Shown here one piece after another: positions 17,628 to 25,900 of a stretch of DNA of 64,000 nucleotides (the stretch's first letter is position 1; the number at the start of each line of letters is the position of its first letter). The stretch comes from CBDCXF01 sp965223755 (GTDB taxonomy: Bacteria; Acidobacteriota; Thermoanaerobaculia; Multivoradales; JAHEKO01). The notes under the pieces are model-generated. The model did no database searches and was not told the origin of the DNA. It was given only the letters and a program-made list of their open reading frames with translations. Made by a program: the position numbers and the translations under genes. Location of the stretch: assembly GCA_965223755.1 (NCBI GenBank), contig CBDCXF010000001.1, positions 744,001-808,000 of the forward strand. Reading direction: 5' to 3'.

Positions 17628-18563
17628 TTACAACATCACGTTGATGCGAACTCCATTGGGAAGATCCGACTCATCCACGTCGACCACATAGTCCGAAATA
17701 CCTCGAGGGGGCTCTTTTCCGTTATCCGCTCCGCCCTGGTTCCTTGAGACTCGAACCCTCTCAAACAACTTGTGCGCCGGATAGTTGCCTAACGGGCTGT
17801 CGTGCTCGAAAACGACCAATTTCTGCGTCGCCATTTCACCTCGCGCCGCCGACCGATCGTGTTCAAACAGATTGATGAGTGCTTCCCACAGCAAATCGAG
17901 ATCCCGCTCGGAGAATCCGGTGTCAGCGGCAAGATGTGACGAAATGAACCCGTGCGCCCGGTAAAGGCCGTAGGGGACGATCTGCTTGTCACCCATCGTT
18001 CCGGTGACCTGACTGTGCTTGCCAATCTGCTCGTCGGCCTCTCGTTGGGTGGCGACCGCTTTGCGGACGATCGATTGTTCGGAATAGGTGATCGGGTCGA
18101 TCGATCTAGCAAAGGTGATCTGTACTGGCCCGCGCACTTGTCCGCAATTGATATCCAGGGTGAGCACTGCACCAAACGTCCGTACATCAAAGAATGTTTG
18201 GCACATCCAAGCGCGAGCGCGCTCGGCGTTTGAAAGTTTCTTCTCTTTCTTCTTCTCTTTCGGGTCGAGGCCTTCGGCCGTGTAGGCCTCTTCGTGGAAG
18301 CGTTGCAGGATTCCGCGATGCTGCACGTAGACTCGATAGCCGGGCGCGACTTCTCCGCTTTGATGGTCGGTTGTCACCAAGGTCACATAATCGCGAACCT
18401 TTCGCTTGAGGCACACGTCGGTGACCAAGCCGTGGCCGGTTTCAAGATCGGTCCTAGGAGCGTTTCCCAAGTCAGGATCCCCATTTGGGTTGCCGTTCTT
18501 GACATCAAACAGCAGAACAAAATCTCTTCGCCTGTCAATGATCGAGTCCGCAGTCGCATTCAT
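17628..18563 (-). CDS. cas7: Cascade backbone protein Cas7 (Csd2, type I-C)
   Basis: A 311-residue protein. The N-terminal RRRDFVLLFDVKNGNPNGDPD block is the hallmark of Csd2/Csh2-type Cas7 with its RRM fold. Later blocks CLKRKVRDYV, WMCQTFFDVRTFGAVL and GQVRGPVQITFARSIDPI agree. Multiple copies coat the crRNA spacer in the type I-C effector. The ATG overlaps the cas8c stop (ATGA). Confidence 0.97.
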   Translation of the reverse strand: MNATADSIIDRRRDFVLLFDVKNGNPNGDPDLGNAPRTDLETGHGLVTDVCLKRKVRDYVTLVTTDHQSGEVAPGYRVYVQHRGILQRFHEEAYTAEGLDPKEKKKEKKLSNAERARAWMCQTFFDVRTFGAVLTLDINCGQVRGPVQITFARSIDPITYSEQSIVRKAVATQREADEQIGKHSQVTGTMGDKQIVPYGLYRAHGFISSHLAADTGFSERDLDLLWEALINLFEHDRSAARGEMATQKLVVFEHDSPLGNYPAHKLFERVRVSRNQGGADNGKEPPRGISDYVVDVDESDLPNGVRINVML

Positions 18564-20455
18564 GATTTGTCTCCCTCATTCGTGATCTCGTCGGCAGCAT
18601 CGTTGCCAGCCAACTTGTACTTCTCACGCCACGCACGACGGTCGTCTTTGCTCATCCACAGCCAGTGGCGCATTTGGTGGTAGCCGAGAATAAACAACCC
18701 CTGATCTTGTAGATTGAGCCGCAAGGGGTAGCCACCCTCGTCGGGATTGAACCCAGTGTGCAGTCTCGTCAACTCGTTCTCGAGAAAACGATACCTATCG
18801 GAATCTGATCGTCTGATTTTCCTCAGATGGCTGATAGCGTTCTTCTCTATGTGAGGGAATACTGCTCGCGGCGTCGAGGCAGCACCAGAAAAATACCGAT
18901 CGACCACCGACGCGTTGACGCCCGGGATGGCCTCCTCCTGGATGTGTTCAATAACGGCGAGAAGCCTCCCCAAGACATAACCTTGATTCCTATTTGTTGG
19001 ATCCATGTCGAACTGCACCTCCTGTCGTGTCGCTTTTGCTCCGAGCTGAACCACCTTCCGGCGCGCTCGATTGAGCGTCGCTTTGATGAGCGCTGCTCGT
19101 GCATCTCTGCGTTCAAGGTCCACCCACCCATGTCGCCCCATCTCGGCCTTGGTTCGGTCAACCGCTCTCGCCAAAATCCCTTGTGGAAATGGATTCCCCA
19201 TCAGCGCCGCGAGAAAGAATCTCGTCGCGAGTTCCTTAGGAAGTCGTTTGGTCTCACCTCGTACTGCGAGCGAGGGCAAAAGCGTTGCGCGGAGTGGCAA
19301 CGCGGGCGGTCGCTCCGTCTTCTGCGGTTTCGGGGTGTTGCGAACAATGGCAAGATCGCTGAAGTAATCGGCCAGGTTCCGATTCGCTTCTACAACCGTC
19401 GTCTTCCCCCAATCGCGCACGATTGCTCTACCTTGTGTTCCGGTGAGGACCAAAGCGTAAAAACCACTCGTGTCGTCAAGACCCACTGCGCGGCCACGCC
19501 AGACCGATTGATACGTGGCGCTAACCTGGAGCGGATCCGCGTTGAAAATGCCGTGCAACGAGGAAGCAAGATCATCCCCTGAAGTTGTCGTCGCCCAGAA
19601 GCACGCCACTGTATCTTCGGCCAGCCGCGTGTTCCAACGCGGCAGGGTTAATGCAGGATCCGAAGGGGCGGGCCAAGCGGGATGCAACAAGCGGTTGAGA
19701 GCCGTCCCATAGGACTCCGCGGCATGGCGGGAGATGGGGGCGTTTTCGTTGCCCTTCCAACCCTGAGATTCGAAGGCGCTGGCATTGAACGAAACGAGAG
19801 GTACGCCGCTTGTACTTGCACCTGGTAAGCGCTTGAGCATCACCTGCTGCCCGCCGGGATCCGTGAGCGCCCCAGTGATGAGACAGCGAACCAAAGCTCC
19901 TGTTTCCTCCGCCGACGACGCGCGTTGGGCACTCCAAAACTCACGCACCACCGGCCGATTGGACACCAGCAGATCGACGTCCGGCGAGTAGACGAACGCA
20001 AAAAGATCGTTGCCCCGCGTCTCGTCATCTAGGGCGATTGGCCCCTGGCTACCTAGTTCATCCAAGAACTTCAGCACCGCCAAGACCCCCTCATCCCCGG
20101 TCGCCTCGGCGCACGCCGCCACTTCCTTCCGAAACAACTGCGCCCGTTTTTCGAGCTTCGACGCGGAACGGTTGCCGACCGGATCGATCCCCAATACGTA
20201 CTCCGCCTTGTCCACCAGAAAGAACGCACGATCACCGCTAGTGCGCACGGGTTGGCGTGGCACCGAGTACATCTTCGGCAGGCTTCGCAATTGCTTGGTG
20301 CGAGCGTCCTCTACAGGAGTGTGGGTACCTTCGATCCCCAGCAGGCGGCCTTCCCGATTGACTCGAATCAACCACGCTACTGGCTTGGGCTCGTAGTCGG
20401 GATTCCTCAAGAGCCCCTCTCGTACGGCCAATTGATGGAGCGCTTGCAGAATCAT
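18560..20455 (-). CDS. cas8c: Cascade large subunit Cas8c (Csd1)
   Basis: A 631-residue protein starting MILQALHQLAVREGLL, the usual Csd1 start. Family blocks include WLIRVNREGRLLGIEG, GDRAFFLVDKAEYVLGI, and the C-terminal FILGYHQMRHWLWMSK. Cas8c recognises the PAM and holds the target strand. In type I-C an internal start within this gene can also make the small subunit (Cas11). I cannot locate that start with certainty here. ATGA overlaps couple it to cas5 upstream and cas7 downstream. Confidence 0.96.
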   Translation of the reverse strand: MILQALHQLAVREGLLRNPDYEPKPVAWLIRVNREGRLLGIEGTHTPVEDARTKQLRSLPKMYSVPRQPVRTSGDRAFFLVDKAEYVLGIDPVGNRSASKLEKRAQLFRKEVAACAEATGDEGVLAVLKFLDELGSQGPIALDDETRGNDLFAFVYSPDVDLLVSNRPVVREFWSAQRASSAEETGALVRCLITGALTDPGGQQVMLKRLPGASTSGVPLVSFNASAFESQGWKGNENAPISRHAAESYGTALNRLLHPAWPAPSDPALTLPRWNTRLAEDTVACFWATTTSGDDLASSLHGIFNADPLQVSATYQSVWRGRAVGLDDTSGFYALVLTGTQGRAIVRDWGKTTVVEANRNLADYFSDLAIVRNTPKPQKTERPPALPLRATLLPSLAVRGETKRLPKELATRFFLAALMGNPFPQGILARAVDRTKAEMGRHGWVDLERRDARAALIKATLNRARRKVVQLGAKATRQEVQFDMDPTNRNQGYVLGRLLAVIEHIQEEAIPGVNASVVDRYFSGAASTPRAVFPHIEKNAISHLRKIRRSDSDRYRFLENELTRLHTGFNPDEGGYPLRLNLQDQGLFILGYHQMRHWLWMSKDDRRAWREKYKLAGNDAADEITNEGDKS

Positions 20456-21159
20456 TTCGCATTCCCCGCGGAATCGAGGGTGGCATCGGCAGCTTCTGCG
20501 GTTGCGGGCACCAGGAGGATGCCGTTTTCTAAAGCAGCCCGAAAGAACACCGGGGATCGTTTCTTGCTCGAGTAGTCGATATCCCAGAGCATGATTCCCA
20601 AGTCACGGCTCTCTTCAATCGGGTGAGCGTCTTCCAACACCGGTAAGACCTCAGCGGCAAACTCTCTGCATCCAAAGTAAGGCTGATGGAAATGTTGCCC
20701 GCGCTCGACACGCCTCCTAAACATCTCAACGAACTTGACTGAGTTGTCTTCTGGGCCCGCTTTGTCGGTCAATTGGATGCGTGCATCAATTCGGTAGTCG
20801 ACTTCCCTCAGCGCCGTGGTGCTGCGCTGCGCACGGTTGTCGTCCGCCCAGTAGACCGGTGGTATTCCACCCTCGTTCACCAACGCCGCACTAGGGCGCG
20901 GTGCCTTGGTCGCCACTTCGTTGCGGCGAAAGGAGGCGTAACGGATCGGAGCGAGCACATGGATTCGCTCCACTTGCCACCGCATTCCGGGTTTCCAGAG
21001 CACCGCTTCGAGAAGGCCCCGCGCCGCGGAGGGCGTCATGACCTCATAAGAGACCCTCTCCACTTTGAGTTCTGGCCGTGTGAAGCAAGCGAGGGGACCA
21101 CGAGCGCGGAGTGAGACAGTTGCAGATGTTGAGTTCCTCAACGCCTTTTGTTTACGCAA
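20452..21159 (-). CDS. cas5c: Cas5c crRNA endonuclease/Cascade subunit (type I-C)
   Basis: The RAMP core starts at about CFTRPELKVERVSYEVMTPS with SAARGLLEAVLWKPGMRW and FRRNEV, diagnostic of Cas5d/Cas5c. In type I-C this protein replaces Cas6 and cuts pre-crRNA within the repeat, leaving the 5' handle. The start is uncertain: TTG 21159 has GGAGG 6 nt upstream (235 residues, chosen); ATG 21174 and TTG 21141 are also in frame. The chosen start overlaps the end of cas3 by 8 nt. Confidence 0.95.
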   Translation of the reverse strand: MRKQKALRNSTSATVSLRARGPLACFTRPELKVERVSYEVMTPSAARGLLEAVLWKPGMRWQVERIHVLAPIRYASFRRNEVATKAPRPSAALVNEGGIPPVYWADDNRAQRSTTALREVDYRIDARIQLTDKAGPEDNSVKFVEMFRRRVERGQHFHQPYFGCREFAAEVLPVLEDAHPIEESRDLGIMLWDIDYSSKKRSPVFFRAALENGILLVPATAEAADATLDSAGNAK

Positions 21160-23401
21160 TGAACACCTCCACATCCGGCTCGAAATCGTCTACCGACAAC
21201 AACCCCCAGGTATGGTGGTACAACTCCTCGAAAGGTACAGCTAAGACTTGAACTACAGGTGCTCCTATCGGTATCGCCTCCAACGCCCCACATTCCGTCA
21301 AACGCTGAAACTCTTTCTCGTAAACGTTCACGAGAAAAGGCTGTACGCCGCGGAGTAGCTCTTTCGTCGGTTTCTCCATGCGGCGCAGAACTTCGACGCG
21401 TTCGGTTGCTGCTCCCCAATGCACGACGACTGGATGCAAGAAGCCATCGTCAATGAGCTTGGCCTTCCGAGCAACGGTGGCAAAGCGGAGTTTCGATCTG
21501 GCAACTTGAAGCCCGTGGATATCCAGTGGCTCCTTGGCATATAGCTGACGGAAGAACTGTGAGAAGAGAGTTGGGTCACAGATGTCAAGCTCTCCGTTCC
21601 TCTCAGCGAGTAGAGACTCGGTTGTTTGCATCGCCTTGACGGGAGTTCCAGGCGGCGGCGATGTCGGCGCTCGAAAAACAACCACCTTCCCCTTTTCTAA
21701 TTCGCCTTCGCGGTTGCAGCGACCCGCCGCTTGAGCGACCGAGTCGAGCCCACCCAGAGCCCGGTAGACCACCGGAAAATCCAAATCCACGCCGGCTTCC
21801 ACGAGTTGGGTCGAAACGACTCGACACGGTCCAACTTCCTTCAAGCGGGCTTCGATTCGCTTGAGTGTTTCTTTACGGTGGTCGGCACACATTGAAGCCG
21901 ACAGATGAAACCGGCCTTCCTCAGGCAGTAGTTCTGCAAGTGCGCGCGCGTCCTGGCGGCGATGAACGATGGCCAACACTCGCTCTTCGCCAGCCAGCAA
22001 ATTGGCCAACTTCCGCCAGCTCACCGAACGATCGGTGTGGGTTGTCCAGTCAACGGCGACCCGACGAGATCTCGCGAACAACGTAGTTGGGTTAGGAGCG
22101 ATCTCACGCACGTCGTCAAACCCCACGCTTAAGACTTGCTGATCGAGCGCCGGCTGCGTCGCCGTTGAGAGCACAACCGAACTCCCATAGTTGGCCGACA
22201 GCTCACCTAGAATTTCCACAATCGCGTGCAATAGACCCGCTGGCAAGGTTTGAACCTCGTCCAAAATCAGGACGCTCCGCGCAAGGTTGTGGAGTTTGCG
22301 ACAGCGGCTCGTGCGGTTCGAGAGAAGGGACTCAAAAAGCTGGACATTGGTGGTGACGATGACGGGAGCGTCCCAGTTTTCACTCGCGAACTTGTTTTGT
22401 TCAGTCTCTTGTTCTGGATCCAGATTGGAATGATGTTCGATGACATTGTCGACACCGAACACGGCCCGATAAACCGCAGCGTTTTGCTCAATGATGCTGG
22501 TGAAAGGGATGGCAACAACAACCCGCCGCAAGCCATGTTGTTCCGCATGGCGTAGAGCGAACGCCATGCCCGACAACGTCTTGCCCCCGCCGGTCGGCAC
22601 TGTGAGACTGAAAATCCCCGGATCCTGCTCGCCGGCTTTCCGGCAGGCCGAGAGCACCTGTCTGCGCATCTCGTTCACGGCGCTGGGCCGGTTTGCTGCC
22701 TGAAGGCTATCTAGATGTCGATCTAGCTGTTGTCGCAGTTCGGCCACGGACGAGTGCTGTAGGCCGCGCCGCGCAGCATCCGCCCTATTGCAGAAAGCCT
22801 CTGTGGCCAAGCGGTCAGCGTCGATTAGGCACGAGAAGAGCATCCGACTCCACAGTTCGAGGGAGCGCTGCTGAGCCTCGATCCCCACATCCGCAGGTTG
22901 TTGAAAACGGGCTGGGAGGCTCGGCATTGGAGTCTCCACAAGGTCCCGCGGGGCATTGAGCAGCACTTCTTGGGCAGCGGACTGAGCGTCTCTAAGTCGA
23001 CCGAGAAGCGGCCTCGGGCTGTCCACTGCTCCGGCTGTTGGATCGGCAAGGCCCGTATGGTGACCTGCGATTGCGCACACCAGCGGCCAAACTGTGGTGC
23101 CACCACGCTCATGAGCGAGCCATGCTCCGACGATCGCATGATCTACCCGTTGGGGTTCTCCAGAGATATGCAATTGAAACGCCTCTTGGTACTTCCCGAG
23201 GTCATGCAACTCCCCCGCGATCCGCCCCCATTCCTCTGCAAAGAACGCCGATGCAAAACCTGCTGCTCGCTCGCCTACTTCTTTCAAGTGATCCAGAAGG
23301 AGTTCCCACTCGCTCTGAGGTGCTGCGGGAAGCGAATGCGCGTAGTAAGAGCGCGAAGGTTGGCGGATGGTCGGATTATCCTTGGAAGCGTTCCCAGTCA
23401 T
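21152..23401 (-). CDS. cas3: CRISPR helicase-nuclease Cas3 with N-terminal HD domain (type I-C)
   Basis: ATG 23401 gives 749 residues; longer forms to 23527 would cross the divergent promoter. HD nuclease: YYAHSLP near the N-terminus, GELHDLGKYQEAFQ and VDHAIVGAW. Superfamily 2 helicase: Walker A VPTGGGKTLSGM, motif II ILDEVQTLP, motif III STATQPA, motif VI QAAGRCNREG. It is recruited by Cascade to nick and degrade target DNA. It is the first gene of the leftward cas operon and diverges from the toxin-antitoxin pair. Confidence 0.97.
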   Translation of the reverse strand: MTGNASKDNPTIRQPSRSYYAHSLPAAPQSEWELLLDHLKEVGERAAGFASAFFAEEWGRIAGELHDLGKYQEAFQLHISGEPQRVDHAIVGAWLAHERGGTTVWPLVCAIAGHHTGLADPTAGAVDSPRPLLGRLRDAQSAAQEVLLNAPRDLVETPMPSLPARFQQPADVGIEAQQRSLELWSRMLFSCLIDADRLATEAFCNRADAARRGLQHSSVAELRQQLDRHLDSLQAANRPSAVNEMRRQVLSACRKAGEQDPGIFSLTVPTGGGKTLSGMAFALRHAEQHGLRRVVVAIPFTSIIEQNAAVYRAVFGVDNVIEHHSNLDPEQETEQNKFASENWDAPVIVTTNVQLFESLLSNRTSRCRKLHNLARSVLILDEVQTLPAGLLHAIVEILGELSANYGSSVVLSTATQPALDQQVLSVGFDDVREIAPNPTTLFARSRRVAVDWTTHTDRSVSWRKLANLLAGEERVLAIVHRRQDARALAELLPEEGRFHLSASMCADHRKETLKRIEARLKEVGPCRVVSTQLVEAGVDLDFPVVYRALGGLDSVAQAAGRCNREGELEKGKVVVFRAPTSPPPGTPVKAMQTTESLLAERNGELDICDPTLFSQFFRQLYAKEPLDIHGLQVARSKLRFATVARKAKLIDDGFLHPVVVHWGAATERVEVLRRMEKPTKELLRGVQPFLVNVYEKEFQRLTECGALEAIPIGAPVVQVLAVPFEELYHHTWGLLSVDDFEPDVEVFIA

Positions 23402-23487
23402 TCGCAGGGCCAACGCCAAGTCACTAGAGACGGCGCTAACGGCCGAGTTTCGGATAGAGCAACTATATACCTGTCGCTTCCGCGAAG

Positions 23488-23532
23488 GTTTTCTAAAAAG
23501 AAAACGAACAAGTATGACGGTAGTCATACAAT
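23488..23532. promoter_or_regulatory. two perfect 7-4-7 inverted repeats between cas3 and the antitoxin gene
   Basis: GTTTTCT-AAAA-AGAAAAC (23488-23505) and GTATGAC-GGTA-GTCATAC (23512-23529) lie with centres 24 bp apart. The second overlaps a TACAAT -10-like hexamer (23527-23532) just before the antitoxin ATG. It is the probable ribbon-helix-helix operator for autoregulation. The first could serve either direction, including cas3. Confidence 0.55.
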
Positions 23533-23541
23533 AGTAGGACC

Positions 23542-23823
23542 ATGTCCAAGGCGGCGAAAATTTCTATCAGCCTCCCCGACGAAGTGCTGGAACGCGCGGA
23601 TCGAGAAAGGGACGTAAGTGGTGAAAGCCGAAGTGAGTATTTTCGCCGTGCCCTCGAAACGCTCTTTCGTGAACAAGAGCGCCGGGCTCAGGTAGAGCGT
23701 TACGTAGCCGGATATGTATCCGAGGCGGAGAGTGAGTACGAAGTCGAATTCGTTGACGCCACAGCCGGTGAAGCATGGACGGCGCAAGAGTGGAGCGAGG
23801 GCGAAGAGGAGTCGGGAGGTTGA
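23542..23823 (+). CDS. ribbon-helix-helix antitoxin of a MazEF-like pair
   Basis: A 93-residue protein. An N-terminal ribbon-helix-helix (KISISLPDEVLERADRE, then SRSEYFRRALETLF) provides DNA binding and dimerisation. The acidic C-terminus (about residues 60-93, rich in Glu) would bind and neutralise the toxin. The palindrome just upstream fits autorepression. Its stop overlaps the toxin start (TTGA). It diverges from cas3, so it may act as a local stabiliser of the CRISPR region. Confidence 0.85.
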   Translation: MSKAAKISISLPDEVLERADRERDVSGESRSEYFRRALETLFREQERRAQVERYVAGYVSEAESEYEVEFVDATAGEAWTAQEWSEGEEESGG

Positions 23824-24137
23824 GGCGTGGCGAGGTGTGGTGGGCGCATCTTCCCGGTTCGAGCGGGCACCGGCCCGTCTTGCTTCTCTCCAGGGACGAG
23901 GCTTACGCCGTGCGCAGCTTGGTGACGGTCGCTCCGATTACGACCCGCATTCGCGATATCCCGGTGGAGGTCGAGTTCGGTCCGGCCGAGCGATTGCCAA
24001 AACGATGCGTCGCCAACCTGGATTCGATCGTGACGATCCCGAAGGCGCGGCTTCGACGCAGAATTGGGCCTGTCTCTATAGAAAAGATGCAGGCGGTGGA
24101 GGATGCGGTTCGGTTTGCGTTGGGAATGGAGGGGTAG
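23820..24137 (+). CDS. mazF: MazF/PemK-family toxin (mRNA interferase)
   Basis: Starting at TTG 23820, with GAGGAG 8 nt upstream, gives 105 residues beginning MRRGEVWWAHL. It overlaps the antitoxin stop. The family pattern is present: RRGEVWWA, GHRPVLLLSRDEAY, TVAPITTRIRDIPVEVEF, CVANLDSIVTI and RRRIGPVS. MazF toxins are ribosome-independent endoribonucleases with short-sequence specificity. The in-frame start at 23775 would bury the gene in its antitoxin and adds unrelated sequence. Confidence 0.9.
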   Translation: MRRGEVWWAHLPGSSGHRPVLLLSRDEAYAVRSLVTVAPITTRIRDIPVEVEFGPAERLPKRCVANLDSIVTIPKARLRRRIGPVSIEKMQAVEDAVRFALGMEG

Positions 24138-24212
24138 TTGACAGTGGGCAGTTGTCAGTGGGCAGGGTAGCTGCAAGATCTGAGGTCGGGCTGTCGTCTT
24201 AGTCCTCAGAGC

Positions 24213-24593
24213 ATGGCGGCGGTAAGAAACTATCGAGATCTCAAAGTCTGGACCAAGGCGGTGGAGCTGGCAGAGTCTGTCTACGAGTTGTCGTCCAGGT
24301 TCCCGAGCGAGGAACGATACGGGCTGACGAGTCAGATCCGGCGGTCGGCAGTATCGGTACCAGCCAATATCGCGGAGGGTTCGGGGAGAGACGGACCAAA
24401 AGAGTTTGCTCGCTTTCTATCGATCGCTCACGGCTCGCTAGCCGAACTGGAAACTCATCTGATTCTGAGCGGCCGTCTGGGCATGGCGCCGATCGATGCG
24501 GTGGACAGGCTTTGCAATCACTCGTCCGAGATCGGAAAGATGATCAACGGTTTGAAGAGGTCGATTGGTGGACAGTTGGCAGTTGGCAGATGA
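24213..24593 (+). CDS. four-helix-bundle protein (23S rRNA intervening-sequence type)
   Basis: A 126-residue protein. NYRDLKVWTKAVELAESVYEL, then YGLTSQIRRSAVSVPANIAEG and EFARFLSIAHGSLAELETHL, are the signature of TIGR02436/S23 ribosomal proteins. These were first seen inside 23S rRNA insertions but occur widely as free genes of unknown role. No rRNA lies here. The last 10 or so residues (GGQLAVGR) are translated from the first units of the 14-bp simple repeat that follows, so the original C-terminus may have been altered. Confidence 0.88.
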   Translation: MAAVRNYRDLKVWTKAVELAESVYELSSRFPSEERYGLTSQIRRSAVSVPANIAEGSGRDGPKEFARFLSIAHGSLAELETHLILSGRLGMAPIDAVDRLCNHSSEIGKMINGLKRSIGGQLAVGR

Positions 24594-24794
24594 CAGTTGG
24601 CAGATGACAGTTGGCAGATGACAGTTGGCAGATGACAGTGGTCAGTCGGCAGTTGGCAGTTGGCAGATGACAGTGGTCAGTTGGCAGTTGGCAGTTGGCA
24701 GTTGGCAGGGAGCAGTAACCCGACCACGGAGGATCGGCTACTGACAACCGATCACTGCCTACTGTCCACTGTCTACTGTCCACTGACCTACTGC
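24574..24794. repeat. 14-bp/heptad simple repeats (CAGTTGGCAGATGA)
   Basis: Four perfect 14-mers start at 24580, 24594, 24608 and 24622, followed by degenerate CAGTTGG and, on the other strand, CAGTGGACAGTAGACAGT heptads to about 24795. No gene is seen between the IVS gene and the pterin dehydratase. A shorter copy (GACAGTGGGCAGTTGTCAGT) lies at 24138-24165. Confidence 0.9.
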
Positions 24795-25142
24795 CTATCT
24801 CCCCTCCAAGGCCCTCGCGAACGCAAAGTCCTTCTCAGTCAACTTCCCTCCCACGCTGTGCGTCGACAGCGTCAGCGTGACCTTGTGGTAGCGGATGTCG
24901 ATGTTGGGATGGTGGTCGAGGGACTCGGCGACTTCGCCGGCGAACTGGACGAAGGCCAGGGCAGCGCGAAAGGATGGCAGGGTGTAGGTGCGCTGGATTG
25001 CGGTCCTGCGGTCTTTGCCGGTCCATCCTGGAATGGTGGCGAGTTCGGCGGCGATCGCCGCTGGTGGTAACTCCGTAACACGGTCGGTCTTGGCTGTTGG
25101 CTGTCGGCTCACGTTATCCCCCCATTTCTCAAGCCGCGGCAT
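24795..25142 (-). CDS. pterin-4a-carbinolamine dehydratase (PCD/DCoH family)
   Basis: A 115-residue protein. The core LPPAAIAAELATIPGW, SFRAALAFVQFAGEVAESLDHHP, NIDIRYHKVTLTLSTHSVGG and LTEKDFAFA carries the catalytic His residues of the family. It dehydrates 4a-hydroxytetrahydrobiopterin to recycle the cofactor of aromatic amino acid hydroxylases, or acts in pterin metabolism generally; no hydroxylase gene lies nearby. ATG 25142 with GGAG 8 nt before it is used; GTG 25112 is an alternative. Confidence 0.9.
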   Translation of the reverse strand: MPRLEKWGDNVSRQPTAKTDRVTELPPAAIAAELATIPGWTGKDRRTAIQRTYTLPSFRAALAFVQFAGEVAESLDHHPNIDIRYHKVTLTLSTHSVGGKLTEKDFAFARALEGR

Positions 25143-25279
25143 TTTCCCCGCTCCGCGGCTCTCCGTTGTGACGCAAAGATGCTAGCAGGGAGGGTGTGAT
25201 GAGGGCACAGTGGCTGGCGGACACAGTGGCTGAGGGACACGGTTACAGGGATCCAGTGACGAGTGACGCAGTGGCGGGG

Positions 25280-25575
25280 GAATCCCCCTCCCAGATCCTT
25301 CGACTCGCTTCGGATCCCCGCCCCACGCACTACCCCCGCGGGGATGACGAGTTGTCAGGAGGAATCCCTCCCCCAGATCCTTCGACTCGCTTCGGATCCC
25401 CGCCCCACGCACTACCCCCGCGGGGATGACGAGTTGTCAGGAGGAATCCCTCCCCCAGATCCTTCGACTCGCTTCGGATCCCCGCCCCACGCCCTACCCC
25501 CGCGGGGATGACGAGTTGTCAGGAGGAATCCTTCCCCCAGATCCTTCGACTCGCTTTCGCTCGCTCAGGATGACC
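25280..25575. repeat. 82-bp direct tandem repeat, about 3.5 units, built from a REP-like element
   Basis: CAGATCCTTCGACTCGCTT starts at 25292, 25374, 25456 and 25538, exactly 82 bp apart. Each unit also holds GGATCCCCGCCCCAC, CCCCCGCGGGGATGACGAG and TTGTCAGGAGGAATCC. The last copy ends in the fuller TTTCGCTCGCTCAGGATGACC form. Upstream (25196-25280) lie more CACAGTGGCTG-type simple repeats. No credible gene. Confidence 0.92.
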
Positions 25576-25900
25576 TGTGAGCGGGAACCTTTTGGCTCGT
25601 TTGTGTCTCTCAATAGATGCAATGCGCGGAGGAATCCAACACCCCATCAACCGCTCTGCAATACGGGCGATGGTCTTTCGTCTCCATTCGACGAGGTGTT
25701 GATTCTCCTGCTGGGCGCGCGGTGAGCCACCATTTCTATGCGCCCCCCTCTGCCTTTGCGCGGCTGGCGTGGTCGCCTGCCGGAAGACGATAGGCGAACT
25801 TTCCTCTTTCGGTGGACCTCCTTCCACTCGCACTGCACAACGCGACTGCGCCAGCCAGTTTCTCTTTCTTCGCAGTTCTATTTCTGGATCAAAAGGGTGA
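25576..25900. other. intergenic stretch with no supported feature
   Basis: No protein-like frame, RNA gene or repeat was recognised. A leftward open frame across 25519-25941 is composed partly of the REP-like repeat and overlaps the sigma-factor end, so it is not called. Confidence 0.5.

Noticed and set aside
23275..23527. Longer Cas3 starting at 23527
   Set aside because: The extra 42 residues lack similarity and would cover the inverted repeats and divergent promoter; ATG 23401 just before the HD domain fits better.
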